A DNA stretch of 64,000 nt from Timema cristinae (Eukaryota > Arthropoda > Insecta > Phasmatodea > Timematidae), in the NCBI GenBank assembly GCA_039000515.1, contig JBCFYV010000012.1:90649588-90713587 (forward strand), read 5' to 3'. The stretch's first letter is position 1, and each line of letters starts with the position of its first letter. A program made the position numbers and the translations under genes. Positions 42,228 to 55,459 of the stretch are shown here, in pieces. A model generated the notes under the pieces. The model made no database searches, was not told the origin of the DNA, and saw only the letters and a list, made by a program, of their open reading frames with translations.

Positions 42228-44333
42228 GTGAGATTAGCAGCAGGCTACACATGGGTCTGTATCAGAACTATCAAGTCCTCACAGCCACAGAAGGTGAGAT
42301 TAGCAGCAGGCTACACATGGGTCTGTATCAGGAATATCAAGTACTCACAGCCACAGAAGGTGAGATTAGCAGCAGGCTACACATGGGTCTGTATCAGAAC
42401 TATCAAGTACTCACAGCCACAGAAGGTGAGATTAGCAGCAGGCTACACATGGGTCTGTATCAGGAATATTAAGTCCTCACAGCCACAGAAGGTGAGATTA
42501 GCAGCAGGCTACACATGGGTCTGTATCAGGAAGATCAAGTACTCACAGCCACAGAAGGTGAGATTAGCAGCAGGCTACACATGGGTCTGTATCAGGAATG
42601 TCAAGTACTTGCAGCCACAGAAGGTGAGATTAGCAGCAGGCTACACATGGGTCTGTATCAGAACTATCAAGTCCTCGCAGCCACAGAAGGTGAGATTAGC
42701 AGCAGGCTACACATGGGTCTGTATCAGGAATGTCAAGTACTCGCAGCCACAGAAGGTGAGATTAGCAGCAGGCTACACATGGGTCTGTATCAGAACTATC
42801 AAGTCCTCGCAGCCACAGAAGGGGAGATTAGCAGCAGGCTACACATGGGTCTGTATCAGGAATATCAAGTCCTCGCAGCCACAGAAGGTGAGATTAGCAG
42901 CAGGCTACACATGGGTCTGTATCAGAACTATCAAGTACTCACAGCCACAGAAGGTGAGATTAGCAGCAGGCTACACATGGGTCTGTATCAGAACTATCAA
43001 GTACTCACAGCCACAGAAGGTGAGATTAGCAGCAGGCTACACATGGGTCTGTATCAGAACTATCAAGTACTCACAGCCACAGAAGGTGAGATTAGCAGCA
43101 GGCTACACATGGGTCTGTATCAGGAAGATCAAGTCCTCGCAGCCACAGAAGGTGAGATTAGCAGCAGGCTACACATGGGTCTGTATCAGGAATATCAAGT
43201 ACTCACAGCCACAGAAGGTGAGATTAGCAGCAGGCTACACATGGGTCTGTATCAGGAAGATCAAGTCCTCGCAGCCACAGAAGGTGAGATTAGCAGCAGG
43301 CTACACATGGGTCTGTATCAGGAATATCAAGTACTCACAGCCACAGAAGGTGAGATTAGCAGCAGGCTACACATGGGTCTGTATCAGAACTATCAAGTAC
43401 TCACAGCCACAGAAGGTGAGATTAGCAGCAGGCTACACATGGGTCTGTATCAGGAATATTAAGTCCTCACAGCCACAGAAGGTGAGATTAGCAGCAGGCT
43501 ACACATGGGTCTGTATCAGGAAGATCAAGTCCTCGCAGCCACAGAAGGTGAGATAAGCAGCAGGCTACACATGGGTCTGTATCAGGAATGTCAAGTACTC
43601 GCAGCCACAGAAGGTGAGATTAGCAGCAGGCTACACATGGGTCTGTATCAGAACTATCAAGTCCTCGCAGCACAGAAGGTGAGATTAGCAGCAGGCTACA
43701 CATGGGTCTGTATCAGGAATGTCAAGTACTCGCAGCCACAGAAGGTGAGATTAGCAGCAGGCTACACATGGGTCTGTATCAGAACTATCAAGTCCTCGCA
43801 GCCACAGAAGGGGAGATTAGCAGCAGGCTACACATGGGTCTGTATCAGGAATATCAAGTCCTCGCAGCCACAGAAGGTGAGATTAGCAGCAGGCTACACA
43901 TGGGTCTGTATCAGGAAGATCAAGTCCTCGCAGCCACAGAAGGTGAGATTAGCAGCAGGCTACACATGGGTCTGTATCAGAACTATCAAGTCCTCGCAGC
44001 CACAGAAGGTGAGATTAGCAGCAGGCTACACATGGGTCTGTATCAGAACTATCAAGTCCTCGCAGCCACAGAAGGTGAGATTAGCAGCAGGCTACACATG
44101 GGTCTGTATCAGGAATATCAAGTACTCACAGCCACAGAAGGTGAGATTAGCAGTAGGCTACACATGGGTCTGTATCAGGAATATCAAGTACTCACAGCCA
44201 CAGAAGGTGAGATTAGCAGCAGGCTACACATGGGTCTGTATCAGGAATATCAAGTCCTCACAGCCACAGAAGGTGAGATTAGCAGCAGGCTACACATGGG
44301 TCTATCAGGAATATCAAGTCATGTCCACAGAAG
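42228..44333. repeat. 66-bp minisatellite made from an exon-intron junction, 32 units
   Basis: Each unit is 33 intronic bases (GTGAGATTAGCAGCAGGCTA...) plus 33 bases copied from the end of the upstream exon (ATCAGGAAGATCAAGTCCTC...CACAGAAG). The span of 2106 bp equals 32 units minus 6 bases: one missing in the unit near 43670 and five missing in the last unit. Every unit border recreates AAG/GTGAGA. Two borders (near 42822 and 43807) read GGGGAG and lose the donor. The final border reads AAG/GTAAAT. As 66 is a multiple of three, three frames stay open for hundreds of codons. Confidence 0.95.
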
Positions 44334-44465
44334 GTAAATTTGACAGCATTGGATGCATTGATCATTTAGTTCTAACCTGCTGCTCTTTGTAAAAAGGCAA
44401 ATACTATAGTTGTTCCTAGTCAGAATAGTAATAATTTGTTGAACTTTTTTTTATGTTTGCAATAG
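44334..44465. other. Remaining intron before the last exon
   Basis: Short unique intron part with a T-rich stretch (44448-44455) and acceptor TTTGCAATAG at 44465. Confidence 0.7.
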
Positions 44466-44738
44466 GAAACGAAAAAAGCAGACTGGCGCCGGAAGCACGA
44501 GGACTTCATTGCGACAATCCGAGCAGCCAAGCAAGCCCAGGCCCATATAGCTGCCGGGGGCAAGGTGTCTGACCTCCCCCCTCCTCCTCCTTCCGACTAC
44601 TCGGACTATGTCCAATGTCCGCACTGCAACCGACGCTTCAACACTGCAGCTGCCGACAGACACATCCCCCGCTGTGCCACCATGCTGCACAACAAGCCTA
44701 AGTCTGTTAGCAAAGGTGCCGTGCCCAAGAGGCGCTGA
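44466..44738 (+). CDS. ZC2HC1C: ZC2HC1C-like gene, last exon with zinc finger 2
   Basis: 90 codons plus TGA at 44736-44738. It begins with the family hallmark ADWRRKHEDFIATIRAAKQA, then GGKVSDLPPPPPSDYSDYVQ and the second C2HC finger CPHCNRRFNTAAADRHIPRC, followed by a basic tail (KGAVPKRR). These match the C-terminal half of ZC2HC1 proteins closely in order and spacing. Phase 0 at its acceptor agrees with all upstream exons. No AATAAA is obvious in the next 100 bases. Confidence 0.92.
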   Translation, partial: ETKKADWRRKHEDFIATIRAAKQAQAHIAAGGKVSDLPPPPPSDYSDYVQCPHCNRRFNTAAADRHIPRCATMLHNKPKSVSKGAVPKRR

Positions 44739-45489
44739 TGACGAGGGATCTGCGCTCCTTTACTGCCAACACAACACTTGTTTAGAAATACAATTAGACA
44801 AATATAAATAACTATTTGCATTCACTTGTCAGTTCATAACCAAGGAAAGGGTACTAAACACCATGATGACTATTTAAGGAGGTTCCTTAAAGTGTATTAT
44901 TAATTATATTAAGATAAAAAAATATTAGCATCAATTTTCAGTAGTATTTTTTATATTTAATTATATGACTGATCATTTTAACAAGTATTTAACTAACTAG
45001 CAACCGCAGGGCCACACCCAGAAATGTATTTGGGGGATTTGACTTGTAGTGGTTCGTGGAAAGTTTCTCAAAATAGAATTAAGGCATTTTTCAACATTGA
45101 ATCTCTCTAGGTCATTCAAAGCTTTTTTAAACAAAGTTTAGGTTGTAGGTGATATGAATTTTATAAGACTAACTATTAGACTAGGCAGTGAGAGGTAACA
45201 CAAATACAAATAATTAATAATATGTTTAGAACTTTAAACCCGCCCCCACTTCTACCCAAAATACCCCACTTCAGTACAGCCTTGAGGTACAGTAAGAACA
45301 CAAGAGTAAACAACTCTTTAAAAAAACTTCTTTCTTTTGCGTTCAACAATGATAAAATGTTATTAATCATTGGTATTGATATGATCAATCAAAAGTGACA
45401 GCTGCAGATCACATGGCTTGACGTATGCACACATGAAAGTAGTTTTAGTAATCCTTGTGTCAGAAACTGTCCCTGTTGATAAGAAATGT
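44739..45489. other. 3' flank of the ZC2HC1-like gene
   Basis: AT-rich. No further gene seen. Confidence 0.4.
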
Positions 45490-46190
45490 GTAATTAATAG
45501 GTAGTATCCCAACATTTGCATAGAGGAGTGGTAAATCATTTAGGATAAACCATTTTCAGTAGACCTACAGCCGACTTTATTTCCAGTCCGCCATTTACTT
45601 TTTATTTTCTCAAGTATTTTACTTTTCTTCAGCCACCGGCTTACTAAGCCTGTCTTGGGGTACCATTGATTAGTGGGGTTGCCTCTTATAGGTCATCAGG
45701 TAGCCTTCCTTAATTGAGGTTAAGGGTGCTGATGATGACTTAATTCATCCCCACCAACCCTCACACTCCCAGCCCACCCAGCTGGTAGCCAACTGGCCAG
45801 AGCCTGATCCAAGCTCCTGTCTCTCGTCTGCACCTGACCTGGCTTCTGCTAGAGTTCCACCCAACATTCACAAGGTTGCTCAGGTCCTGGGGGTAACCAC
45901 TTGTCGGTGAGCTCAGGATTGAGTAGGCGAGGTTAAGCGAGGTTCACTGGTTAGGCTCCTTGTATTGTGCTTCACAACCCGGTTTATACCCCAAGGAAGA
46001 ATGGTGGAAGGATAGAGAAGGGTGGAGGCATTTTACTAAACAGACCTAGCCACAGATTGGAAACGACAGATGAATGATGATTATGGTGAAACCGAATGGT
46101 ATTTAAACCTCAATCTCCCTGTCATTGGCAGTTTAGTCTATTGCGAGTGTGCACCTTAGACCATGCAGCCACTGAAGCAGGTTAATAAAT
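45490..46190 (-). repeat. Family A SINE split by a 0.5-kb insertion
   Basis: The core at 45500-45575 (GCATAGAGGAGTGGTAAATC ... CAGTAGACC) and head at 46100-46185 (AAACCTCAATCTCCCTGTC ... ACCATGCAGCCACTGAAGCA) belong to one SINE. Unrelated DNA separates them. Confidence 0.6.
45585..46095. mobile_element. Unidentified insertion in the SINE
   Basis: GC-richer DNA with phrases such as CTTACTAAGCCTGTCTTGGG and CAGGTCCTGGGGGTAACCAC. A T-rich left edge, read on the - strand, would be an A-rich 3' tail, so a retroposon is possible. No target duplication could be fixed and the family is not recognised. Confidence 0.4.
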
Positions 46191-49130
46191 AATAAAAGTT
46201 GGTAAAAACACAGTTTATGAGGTAAGAAACTAAGCCCATGAACGTTGTGTATATTTCTAACTGTTCAAGATAAAACAATTATACTAAGGATTGAAAGGCA
46301 AAGTGAGAATAGAGTAATCTCTTCTTAAAATACTATTTAGAAAGCTTTAACCAATAACACAAGCTTAAAACTAAAATAGTATATAGTTAATTATTCAAAT
46401 AATTTTTGACCATTTTTACGATCAATACGTTATAATATTCATATAATATAATAGAATATTATGAGCAAGAGAAAGAGTTGTATTATGCAGGACCAACAAT
46501 TATGACTACAAATATACTGTTTCAAATTGGGGATGGTCAGTTCCGTTATTTGGTTTCTTCGATTCCACCGGCTCTCCACTTAAGAATCGAAAATCAATTT
46601 TCGTTCAAAGGAGGTGATTGTTTATTTGTTTTAATCTTTCTTTCTTTTTTTAATTTGTAAAATAATCTATTTAATATTTTTTTGAATCTTCACATCTCAA
46701 AAATTCCTAAGGATTCAAGGTATTCAAGGATTTGAAGATTCCGTCTTTGTCTTTGCATCAAGCAATGTTTATGGAATACAAACAAAATACTGTCAAAAAA
46801 ACTAAAGAGTAAGGGTGAAGATAGCAATGATAGACGGTGCGTGGGTTTACTGAACATGCACAAAATCTAAACTTACAGTAATTTTTTATTTATTTTTTGC
46901 TGCCATTGTCTAGATATTTGACAGTAGTTCTTGCAATAGTGACACACAGAGCAAATGTACAATCTGGATAATACTTGTACCAATATTTCACCACCTGTAC
47001 AATTGTATAGTCCATTACTGGAATAGTACAATAAAAGTAATATCCTAGGGCTTTGTATAAATAAACAACACAATATATTGACCATTAATTTCTTATACAA
47101 AAAATAGGTTAATGTTGTAAATTTTAGATCATCCCACAAGAAATTAATGTTTATGTTATGAAATTGATTTTGATTACAATTGAGGAACCACCCGATACTT
47201 GGTAATGTTTGTAATTTTTCTGAATCTTGGTCTTCCTCTGTATCACTGGTTGCTACACCAAGAGGGTGCAACTCCTCTTGAAGGATGTGGCGGGAAAGAG
47301 GCAATTTCTCTTTGTTATTCTATGAAAGATTAGTAGGCGGTCAATTAAAGGGACGATAACTCTCCTCTCTCGATAATACGACCTCGATAGGCTATAGGAA
47401 CAAAAGAACAGGATATATTTTCCCTTTTGAGTGGGGGGGGGGGGGGGGGGGGACCTAGCATTCTGGCAATTAATAGGGTCAGGGTGAGATAGTGTCAACT
47501 CTCATTTTCATCAAAACTGGGTTATACTGTTATCTAGTGTCAGCATTGCTTGAATTTAATTGCCCATAACCATAACATAAGATTTGATCAAATTTTCAAA
47601 TGTTTTTTCTTAACCCAAAATGAGGCCTAGCACTATCTCGGCCTAACCCCCGCCCTAATTATGGTGTTGGTATGGTACCTCTTTATAAGTCTCTGACTTT
47701 GTAAAGAGTGATGTTAGATAGGTTCATCCCGGTGAATAGCAATGTAAGGGAAAGGATGGATCCCAGTCTAGCATGGGTGAGAGCTATTATCCGTCTAGAT
47801 ATGCAGACTTTAATGTATTTTAAGGAAATTTCACCCCAATAGTAAAGAAGGGGTCTGGGTCCATTTGACCTTCCTCCCTTCCTGTACACACACACACACC
47901 TATGTAAGACTATGCATAACACTTCCCCTGAAATTTAGTTTTTTCATGTATATCTATTTATTGTGTCATGTTATCTACACAAGTCATTGTTCATGCAGTT
48001 TAAAGTTTGTTTAAGCTTGTTTGTTGCATAGAAGGTACTATATAAGCAGTTATTTTTATTTTATGGTGCTACTTTGACTTAACTATGAAACATTAAATAA
48101 GTGAAAATATTAATTGGTAAGGATAAAATTGACAGAGAAATGAGTTTTGATTTTATAAACAGCTATATATAACAAGAGACTTTCATTGTGTTATACATTT
48201 GACACGTTATTTGGAGAATAATATGGATTTGAAAAAAAAGTAGACAGCGCATAAAATAGCTCAACTTTATTTTTATCTACTGAAATATTCTAACTACATT
48301 AGTCTTCAAGTATGTACTTAATTAAACACACACATAAAATAATGTACATATGTATAGTTTTAAAGAATGTGTAAACAAAATGGTGCAAGATAAAGATGAA
48401 TGAAAAAAGCATTAATTTTCACAAAACAATTATACTTGGCTTTCAATATAAACATTGATATTTCCATTCCAATGATATCAATGTTTCACCTAAAACATCG
48501 AAGATGATCTGTTTTCTTTAAGTGATATAGTAAGGAAACAATTTAGTGTCATCGAATATTTTACTCTTCTGTTAATATGAGTGAAAAAAAATCATGTGAG
48601 TTGTGGATTTTTTTTGTTACAATGCAAAAGCACTGTGGGAAGTTGTAAAAATTGAATGAAAAGGATTGAAATTATAAATGATGAAGAATTTGAAACGAGG
48701 ATCAAAAATTTGATGTTAAAATTTTATAACCAGGGAACAAAATTTTTATGTTAAAAAACTATAGTCAGTATCGAGTAAAATATAAAATGTTAAATCTTTA
48801 GTTATAAATTTTATCCTCATAAGAAAAGTCTAGTTTTTAGTCAACAATGTGTAATACTTAAGGTGTAGTTAAAATTATTCTTTAAATGTGTGTGTTTCAA
48901 GTGATATGGAGAGCATAGTTGGGTACTTATAGGTGTAATTAATTATAATTGTTGCTTAGCTAATGATTTTAAAAATAGTATTTTGCCAATGATCAAGGTC
49001 TAGAATAGAGAGTTTTATAATATGTATTTTTAAGGTTGAATAATTAATGTGTCTACGCAGAAATGTGGTTGGTTTGTACCCTTTGGATGCAGTTCCTCAA
49101 AATGTAGGTGCTGGCATCTCTTATAAAGTG
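46191..49130. other. AT-rich intergenic DNA
   Basis: No gene seen. A G-run lies at 47436-47452. Several short open frames (e.g. 46873-47304 on -) have no recognisable features. Confidence 0.4.
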
Positions 49131-49138
49131 GTCTTAAT

Positions 49139-49577
49139 TAGGGGTGTGCGAAGTCCATTTTTTCAATTTGAAGCAAACTCGAATCGAATATATGAAACAA
49201 TCTAGAAGCCAAATCGAAGTTTAAATATTTTTTGTTAGTTATTTTACGCTTGAAAAATATTTATTTGAATTTCTTTATGCACTAAAATTACTCGGAAAAT
49301 ATTTTATTGCACAGTTGTTTGTAATATTTTGTTTCAATCCGATAAATCAAGCTACTATAACAACATTCAATCATTTACTTCAAATTTTTTCCATATGAAT
49401 ATTAATTTGTCATGTCCAAAACAGCTAAGAATAGCAGTAATTGAACATAAATTTAGTATGTTAACTGTCAATATTTTTATTGGCAAAGCTTCGTGGACGA
49501 AATTTTTTTCGGAGCGAAGTTAAAGCTGACGTTTGTTTCGAAGCCAAGTCGGAGTTATGAAGCTTCGCACACCTATA
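49139..49577. mobile_element. Short hAT derivative of the 52-kb element
   Basis: Ends TAGGGGTGTGCGAAG and (inverted) TATAGGTGTGCGAAG. The flanks GTCTTAAT (49131-49138) and GTCTTAAC (49578-49585) match at 7 of 8 bases and fit the hAT nTnnnnAn preference. The terminal sequence is the same as that of the element at 52248-55459, so it is probably an internally deleted, mobilisable copy. Confidence 0.8.
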
Positions 49578-49585
49578 GTCTTAAC

Positions 49586-50964
49586 TAATTTTCATTTTTA
49601 TTATGACACAAAGAAAATGTATTTTGACATTTACTCATTAATACAAATTGTGAACTTTTAACTGTAATTAATGTATTTGCAGATTTTTAAAGTTATAATA
49701 AATATGATTTAAATATTGTCTATTGTTTTGGTTTATTTTTATACTTTTATGTGCAGTCATGTAACCCATGTGACTAAATGTTGTAGACAAATGTGTAAAA
49801 AAAGAAAAACATTAAGAGTTTTGAGAATAAAAGTGCATGTATGACTCATGTATGGATGTTGTTGAAACAAAGGGAGTATGCAAGGATAGGGAAGTATAGA
49901 GAATGTTAGTGAGGATGGTAAGTTTTTTTTAAAGCTGTATGCACAGTTTTTTGCCTACATAATTAGGGAACGGCATGTTTAAGTATATATATGTCAAATG
50001 TCCAGTCATTATTTCCATTTTTTCCCTTTCCTCTCTTTATTAGTAAATTGTATTGTGCGCATCACTAATCTAAAGTGTTAAAATTTGATTAAATCTGTGA
50101 AGGATTGTGAGACCGAGACTGGAGTACATGAATCAGATGGTGAACGATGTTGGCAGAAAGTATAAATATGTAAAACACTGGCCCTAGATGGGCAATGAAG
50201 AGCTGTAGCAAACCAATTGCAAGATTGATTACCTAATCATGAGGGATCGGATAAAAGTAGCGATTGGTTTTCTTTAAGAGGCGGCAAATACCTCTATCCA
50301 GTGGCAGCAGTGCAAAATGGGAAAATTGTAAATGAGGTAATGGCTCCCTCTTGAAAAAATTGATCGTTATTACCCGATTCCTAAATATAGATTTCATTCT
50401 ATAGGCACTCTTCAGGGGGGAATGTGAAATGTACCATGCAGCTTCCTAAAAGAGTGGCACTATGAGAGGGGGTTAAGGATGGCGATAAAGGCAATTGGAA
50501 AAGAATGATAGAACTTTTAATATATGTATAAGGAGTTTGCAAGCTGCACGTTATTTTTATTTGAGTTGATCTCGAACAAGCTTTTTAGAAGGCTTCCACG
50601 TATCAAGTTGAATTAAGATAGAGTTGAATAACCATTTTATACAGTTTTAAAACTTAATCATGTAAATAAAAAATGGGCATTAAAATTGTTTTAAGAATTT
50701 TCTTTAAAATGAAATTAATTTAAGTTATACAAAAGTTTTTAAATGCTATTTTGTATTGTCAATAAAAAAGCATTTTATATTTTGCTTAACCATAAGCTGC
50801 ACAAATCCAAGATTTTTCTATTTCAAATCAAATCTGAATCTTTGTTATGAATCCATTTTAAATCGAATATGTTGTAATGAAAATGTTTAAAACAAGATCT
50901 ACAAAATATATTTTAAAACTAAAATGTGCTGGATCCAATATAATTTTTTTTTAATATAATTCAT
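49586..50964. other. AT-rich intergenic DNA
   Basis: No gene seen. 50080-50510 is less AT-rich, with no recognisable content. Confidence 0.4.
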
Positions 50965-51250
50965 ATCGACTGCCTTTGTGGTCAAGTGGTCAAAATTCCT
51001 GGATTCGATCCCCAGCGCCTCTAAAAATTTTTTGTAATGCAGTGGGTCTCAAGCATCATGAAGACAAATGAGGAACTACTTAAATAAATAGGTAGCAGCT
51101 TCGGTCTATAAAATTGAGATTGACAGCATGAGGATTTGTTGTGCTGACCCCATATGCAGTGGTAAACACTAACATTGCTCACAGCAGCAGCTGCTTAATC
51201 CATATAGCTCAGGCTCATGCCCTGGAGTATTTTATGCTCATTATTTTCAA
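50965..51250 (+). repeat. SINE, family C
   Basis: Head TTTGTGGTCAAGTGGTCAAA, B box GGATTCGATCC, then CAGTGGGTCT, TTGTTGTGCTGACCCCATA and a diverged end. Confidence 0.65.
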
Positions 51251-52239
51251 TCTTCTTCTTGATGTACATACAAATCAATTTTTTAAATGTAATGGTAAGA
51301 CTCAAACTTGGAAGCTTTTTGAAATACTCAACTTTTGAGTTTGACTCGAATTAAAAAATCCAAGCTTGTAGAATTAAATATAGATTAAAGAGTTTTTGTG
51401 CTTCATTTTTCTAAAATTTTATCTTATTTATTTAATGATATATAATAGCATACTTAAAACATGGTGTCCAGCCAAACTATATTTTAAAATTCTCTGATTT
51501 TACCAGGTATTCCAGACCCAATTTCCAACTTTTCCAGTCACTAAATATTACAAACATCCATTTATTAAGAATTCAACTTGACATAATATTTTCAGACATA
51601 TACACATTGTTAAATTGTGTTATTCTATGAAGGGGTTGAATGATTTCAACCTAAAACAATGGGCCATTGGGTAATGTGGTCTAAGTTAGATTTCAGTCAG
51701 ATCATTTTGATACATTAAAAGATCACCTTACAACAGAGTTTTAAATTATTGTGAGACACATTTATTTTTTGGTTTATTCTTTCTATAATGTAATCGAATT
51801 CACCTGCATTCACATAACTATGACTCAACTTTGGCTGAAGACGTGTGGTGGAGTGGTACCAAGACGATTCGAAAATCACCTGTTACTTTGAGAGTTGAGA
51901 ATTAGTGTGCTCAACAGGAATAACCGAGCTAAAATAAATCAGCGGTGTGTATTAACTGAAAGAAAATTTTATTTTGACTATTGTAAATAAAATTTGGGTA
52001 TTTTTAGTGAATATGTGAAAATTCGAGAAATTTGATCAAATTCCCTGACTTCCTCCCACTCTCCAAGTTTCTGGGCACCCTGTTAATGTACTTTACATAA
52101 TATTTCAAGACACATGACTTAGTACCTCAAATGTTAAGATGAAGTTGTTGACTGAATTTTCAAAACCGATCAATGTTAGTTTCTTTAAAAAGTTAAATTA
52201 CCGGTACTCAAAAGTTTGACTTTAAAAATAGAATTGTGA
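51251..52239. other. AT-rich intergenic DNA
   Basis: No recognisable gene or element. Confidence 0.4.
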
Positions 52240-52247
52240 ATTAAATT

Positions 52248-55200
52248 TAGGGGTGTGCGAAGTTTCAAGAATTTTGAAGTCGAAGCTAATATTAATTAGC
52301 TTTGACTTCAACTTTGAAAAACAAAATTTACTTCGAAAAAATTCGAAGCTTTAGCAAAAAAGTATAAGTGTTTTCAATTCCAACCATCCTGAGCTGTTAT
52401 TCTAATATATTATATTCATGTTTACCACACACAATTCACAATTTAAAACAAATAAAACTTTAAATTATAAAAGAATGATTATTAATATGTATGAGGTGCA
52501 AGCTTCCAATACAAATTATTTTCATTTTTTTACCTTACAAAGATGGGCCCTATCGATTTATAGGTTAAATATTGATTAGGTCAATATTTTTGAATATCTA
52601 TGTATTGACACAAAAGGACAAGGTTATAAAAAGACTAGTTTATTGTGACTCGGATAATTATTATTCCACAATATTTCTACAGAGATTAGTGACCACTTTT
52701 AATAAATGGTGATCATACTATCGTTGTTAAAAAAATAATGTTTTGTTAAGTTTTTTTCTTATTCTCTCTTAATAAATAACTTGTACATTTTAAACAGTTT
52801 GTTTTGATAAAATATTGAATAGATATTGTTAGTTAAACAAGTTCAATAATCGATTATATTCAATGCCACATGGCCTGCTTGATTCACAAATCAAATACAT
52901 TCAACTATCTTCACAGCCACATGACCTAAATTCATATGAAGAATATTTAAAATAATATCTATTTTTTTAAATCAATATAGAATTTCAAAATCATATTTTT
53001 GCTTTGAATTTTGCATAATTTTTTCAAGTAAGTCTTTTTCAATATTCTGAAATAAAAAGAAAGGAACTTCACATTTAATTGCTCAACTCAACTAAAAATG
53101 TTACGACGCATGCGCCAAGAGATAAAATTAAAAACTTGATAGAAAGTAGAAAAAATTAATTTCGAGGCAGAATAAAAGTAAGCATATTTACCGATTAAAT
53201 TTTGTTTCAATTTTAAATGATACTCTTTTGAAATTAAATATTAAATAATTTATTAATATTAACCCAAAAACTTTATGGAAAATTCGATCACCTCATGTTG
53301 GCAACATTTGACTTTGAAACTTTAATCAGAATAAATGTATTTATTAAACAGTTTCATAATTCATGTTTAATTCTGTGCTGCTATACTTTGTTTCTTATTA
53401 ACTTCTTGATAGTTTTGGTTAGGCCTACGAAAATGTCCGAAACAAAGAAAAATAAAAGTTAAATATGGAGATTTTTCACGCGATATTCTGATTAAAAAAA
53501 ACTGCCCAGTGTAATATATGCCTGAAAAAATACAAGACGCCAAAAGGTGACTTAATTGCTATAAGAAACATGTTTATTTTTAAAACAATGAATATTTTTA
53601 TCCTAGTCTGATGTATCATTATTTAAAACCAAACTTTGAGTACAAGTCATTTACAATGAACACTGTGCTACTTAATTAATCACACAGCTGTGAACATCAG
53701 AGCTATACTGCAAGAGGCTATATGTGAATGGGGCATTACTTTAAATGAAGATACACTTCCAATATATTGTATCAGCAATAATGCTCCAAATTTTCCTTGT
53801 GCAGTTAATTTCCTGTTTATTTCCATTCCATGTTTTGCCCATTTCATACAATTAGCTATCCACGATGCCAAAACAAAATGTCCTGGGGTTTGTATGCTTT
53901 TGAGAAAGGCAAAAGCAATTGTGGGACATTACAGTCAGAATCCATCCGCAAGAAAAAGATTACATACTGTAATGGAGGAGATGGGACTGCCAGTACTCGA
54001 GTTAATTCAGTTTGTGGATACAAGGTGGTCCAGCAAGTATAACATGCTTTATCGATTACATACTGTTAGGGAAGCTGTTGAAGCTGAACTTGTCAATTGA
54101 GAAAATAACATCGAGGTTTTGACTGCAGTTGAATGTAAGCAAGCGGCAGGCATTGTAGAGGTTCTTGGGCCACTAGATGACCACCAAGGAGATCAGTGGA
54201 GACAGTTATCCAACCTCTTCAATGGTTATACCCATCCTTCATTGCCTCAAATCCCATCTAAATGTTATTACCGCCAGCAAGAAGGATGGTGTAATGTTCG
54301 CAAGAAGTTTAGATAAGGCTTTGAAATCTCGCTTCAGTTTCTACAATTCAGATCTTATTTTCTGCCCATCCATGCTATGCGACCCAAGATTTAGAGGTGT
54401 CTTGATTGATGATATGGTGGCAGTAAACACGCTAGCAAATGAAGTTAAGAAGTTGAGTGACAAGTCATCTTTAGAGCCTAACGTAAGAGATGAACAACCC
54501 TCGTGCTCCTCTTCTAGTTCTGGACTATGGTCTAGTTTTGATTTCATATCAAATACCACCCAACCGACAATAGACAACAATAGTGAAGTGAAGGATTACC
54601 TAAATGAACCATGAGTGCCCAGATCAACAAACCCCTATATCTGGCAGAGGGAAGAGGGTTCTCAAAAATACTCTAATGTCTCCAAGGTAGCCCTAAAATA
54701 CCTGGAAATACCTGCTACAAGTTTGTGTGTAGTGAAAGGGTCTTTTCTATTTCAGGAAACATTGCAACTACCAGACGTGAATCATTGACTCCAATTCATG
54801 TTGAGAAATTAACATTCCTTCAAAATAGCTTGAAGAGAAAGTGACACTTTTAACTGAATGCGTAAATATGTTCTTACAATGTTTGTTTTTATTTTAACTT
54901 ATGAAATGGTTTTATGATATAATTTATCCTAAAATACATTTTTTTTTTAAATAATTTATAACATAACCTGCCCTGAAGGGAATATTTTTTAAAGTTTAAT
55001 GACAAATCAAATATAGGATAATATCATTGCACAATATCACAGGACTGTGTAAATATTTTATTAGCATATAACTTAACCTAATATAGTATATTACCTATAT
55101 TGTTTTACAAAATATAATTGTCTATTTACGTGCCCAAGTGAATTATTTTTAGTAGGCCACCATATTTTTTATAAAAAAAAGGTTAATGCCTTATTGTGTA

Positions 55201-55459
55201 TAATAACATAATTAGGCTAAATTGTAAAATTGTAATGTTTTATTAAAGTTAAATAAAATGCATCAATTTAATAGCATTTGAACTCAATATAAATATACTA
55301 AGGCTAAAAACATCCAAGTTTTTTAGGAAAATAATTTGTTTTCAGAGCTATTATTAGTTGTTTAAATTTTAATCGAACTTCAATTATACTTTGAGAATAT
55401 TCTCAAATATTCACTTCGTCTTCACTTCGAACTGAAAAGACTGGCTTCCCACACCCCTA
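52248..55459 (+). mobile_element. hAT transposon relic, 3.2 kb, exact 8-bp duplication
   Basis: Left end TAGGGGTGTGCGAAG and right end (inverted) TAGGGGTGTGGGAAG differ at one base of 15. The flanks are identical: ATTAAATT at 52240-52247 and 55460-55467. Subterminal DNA is rich in CGAAG/CTTCG words. The inside holds a broken BED-finger transposase. The right end is 227 bases beyond the DTYMK stop codon. Confidence 0.9.
53433..54844 (+). pseudogene. hAT transposase, broken
   Basis: From ATG 53433, a BED-finger remnant is visible in two frames (IWRFFTRYSD, then AQCNICLKKYKTPKG). 53690-54100 encodes the catalytic middle, with CFAHFIQLAIHDA and DTRWSSKYNMLYRL typical of hAT transposases, and stops at TGA. 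The frame resumes at about 54177-54614 (LPQ..HLNVITASKKDG; then a Ser-rich stretch). The C-terminal dimerisation region spans 54690-54844, where a one-base frameshift near 54735 splits LKYLEIPATS from ERVFSISGNIATTRRESLTP and FLQNSLKRK. At least four disablements are visible, so the copy is dead. It resembles ZBED-type hAT elements. Confidence 0.85.

Noticed and set aside
41940..44392. Open frames of 538, 315, 295 and 211 codons as giant repeat proteins
   Set aside because: They arise because the 66-bp unit is a multiple of three. Only the frame continuing exon 41952-42227 could be translated, and then only if distal donors are used.
47436..47452. G-run as a G-quadruplex regulator
   Set aside because: Homopolymer runs of this kind (also at 21970, 34693 and the C-runs in SINEs) are common in this sequence and may partly be assembly noise.
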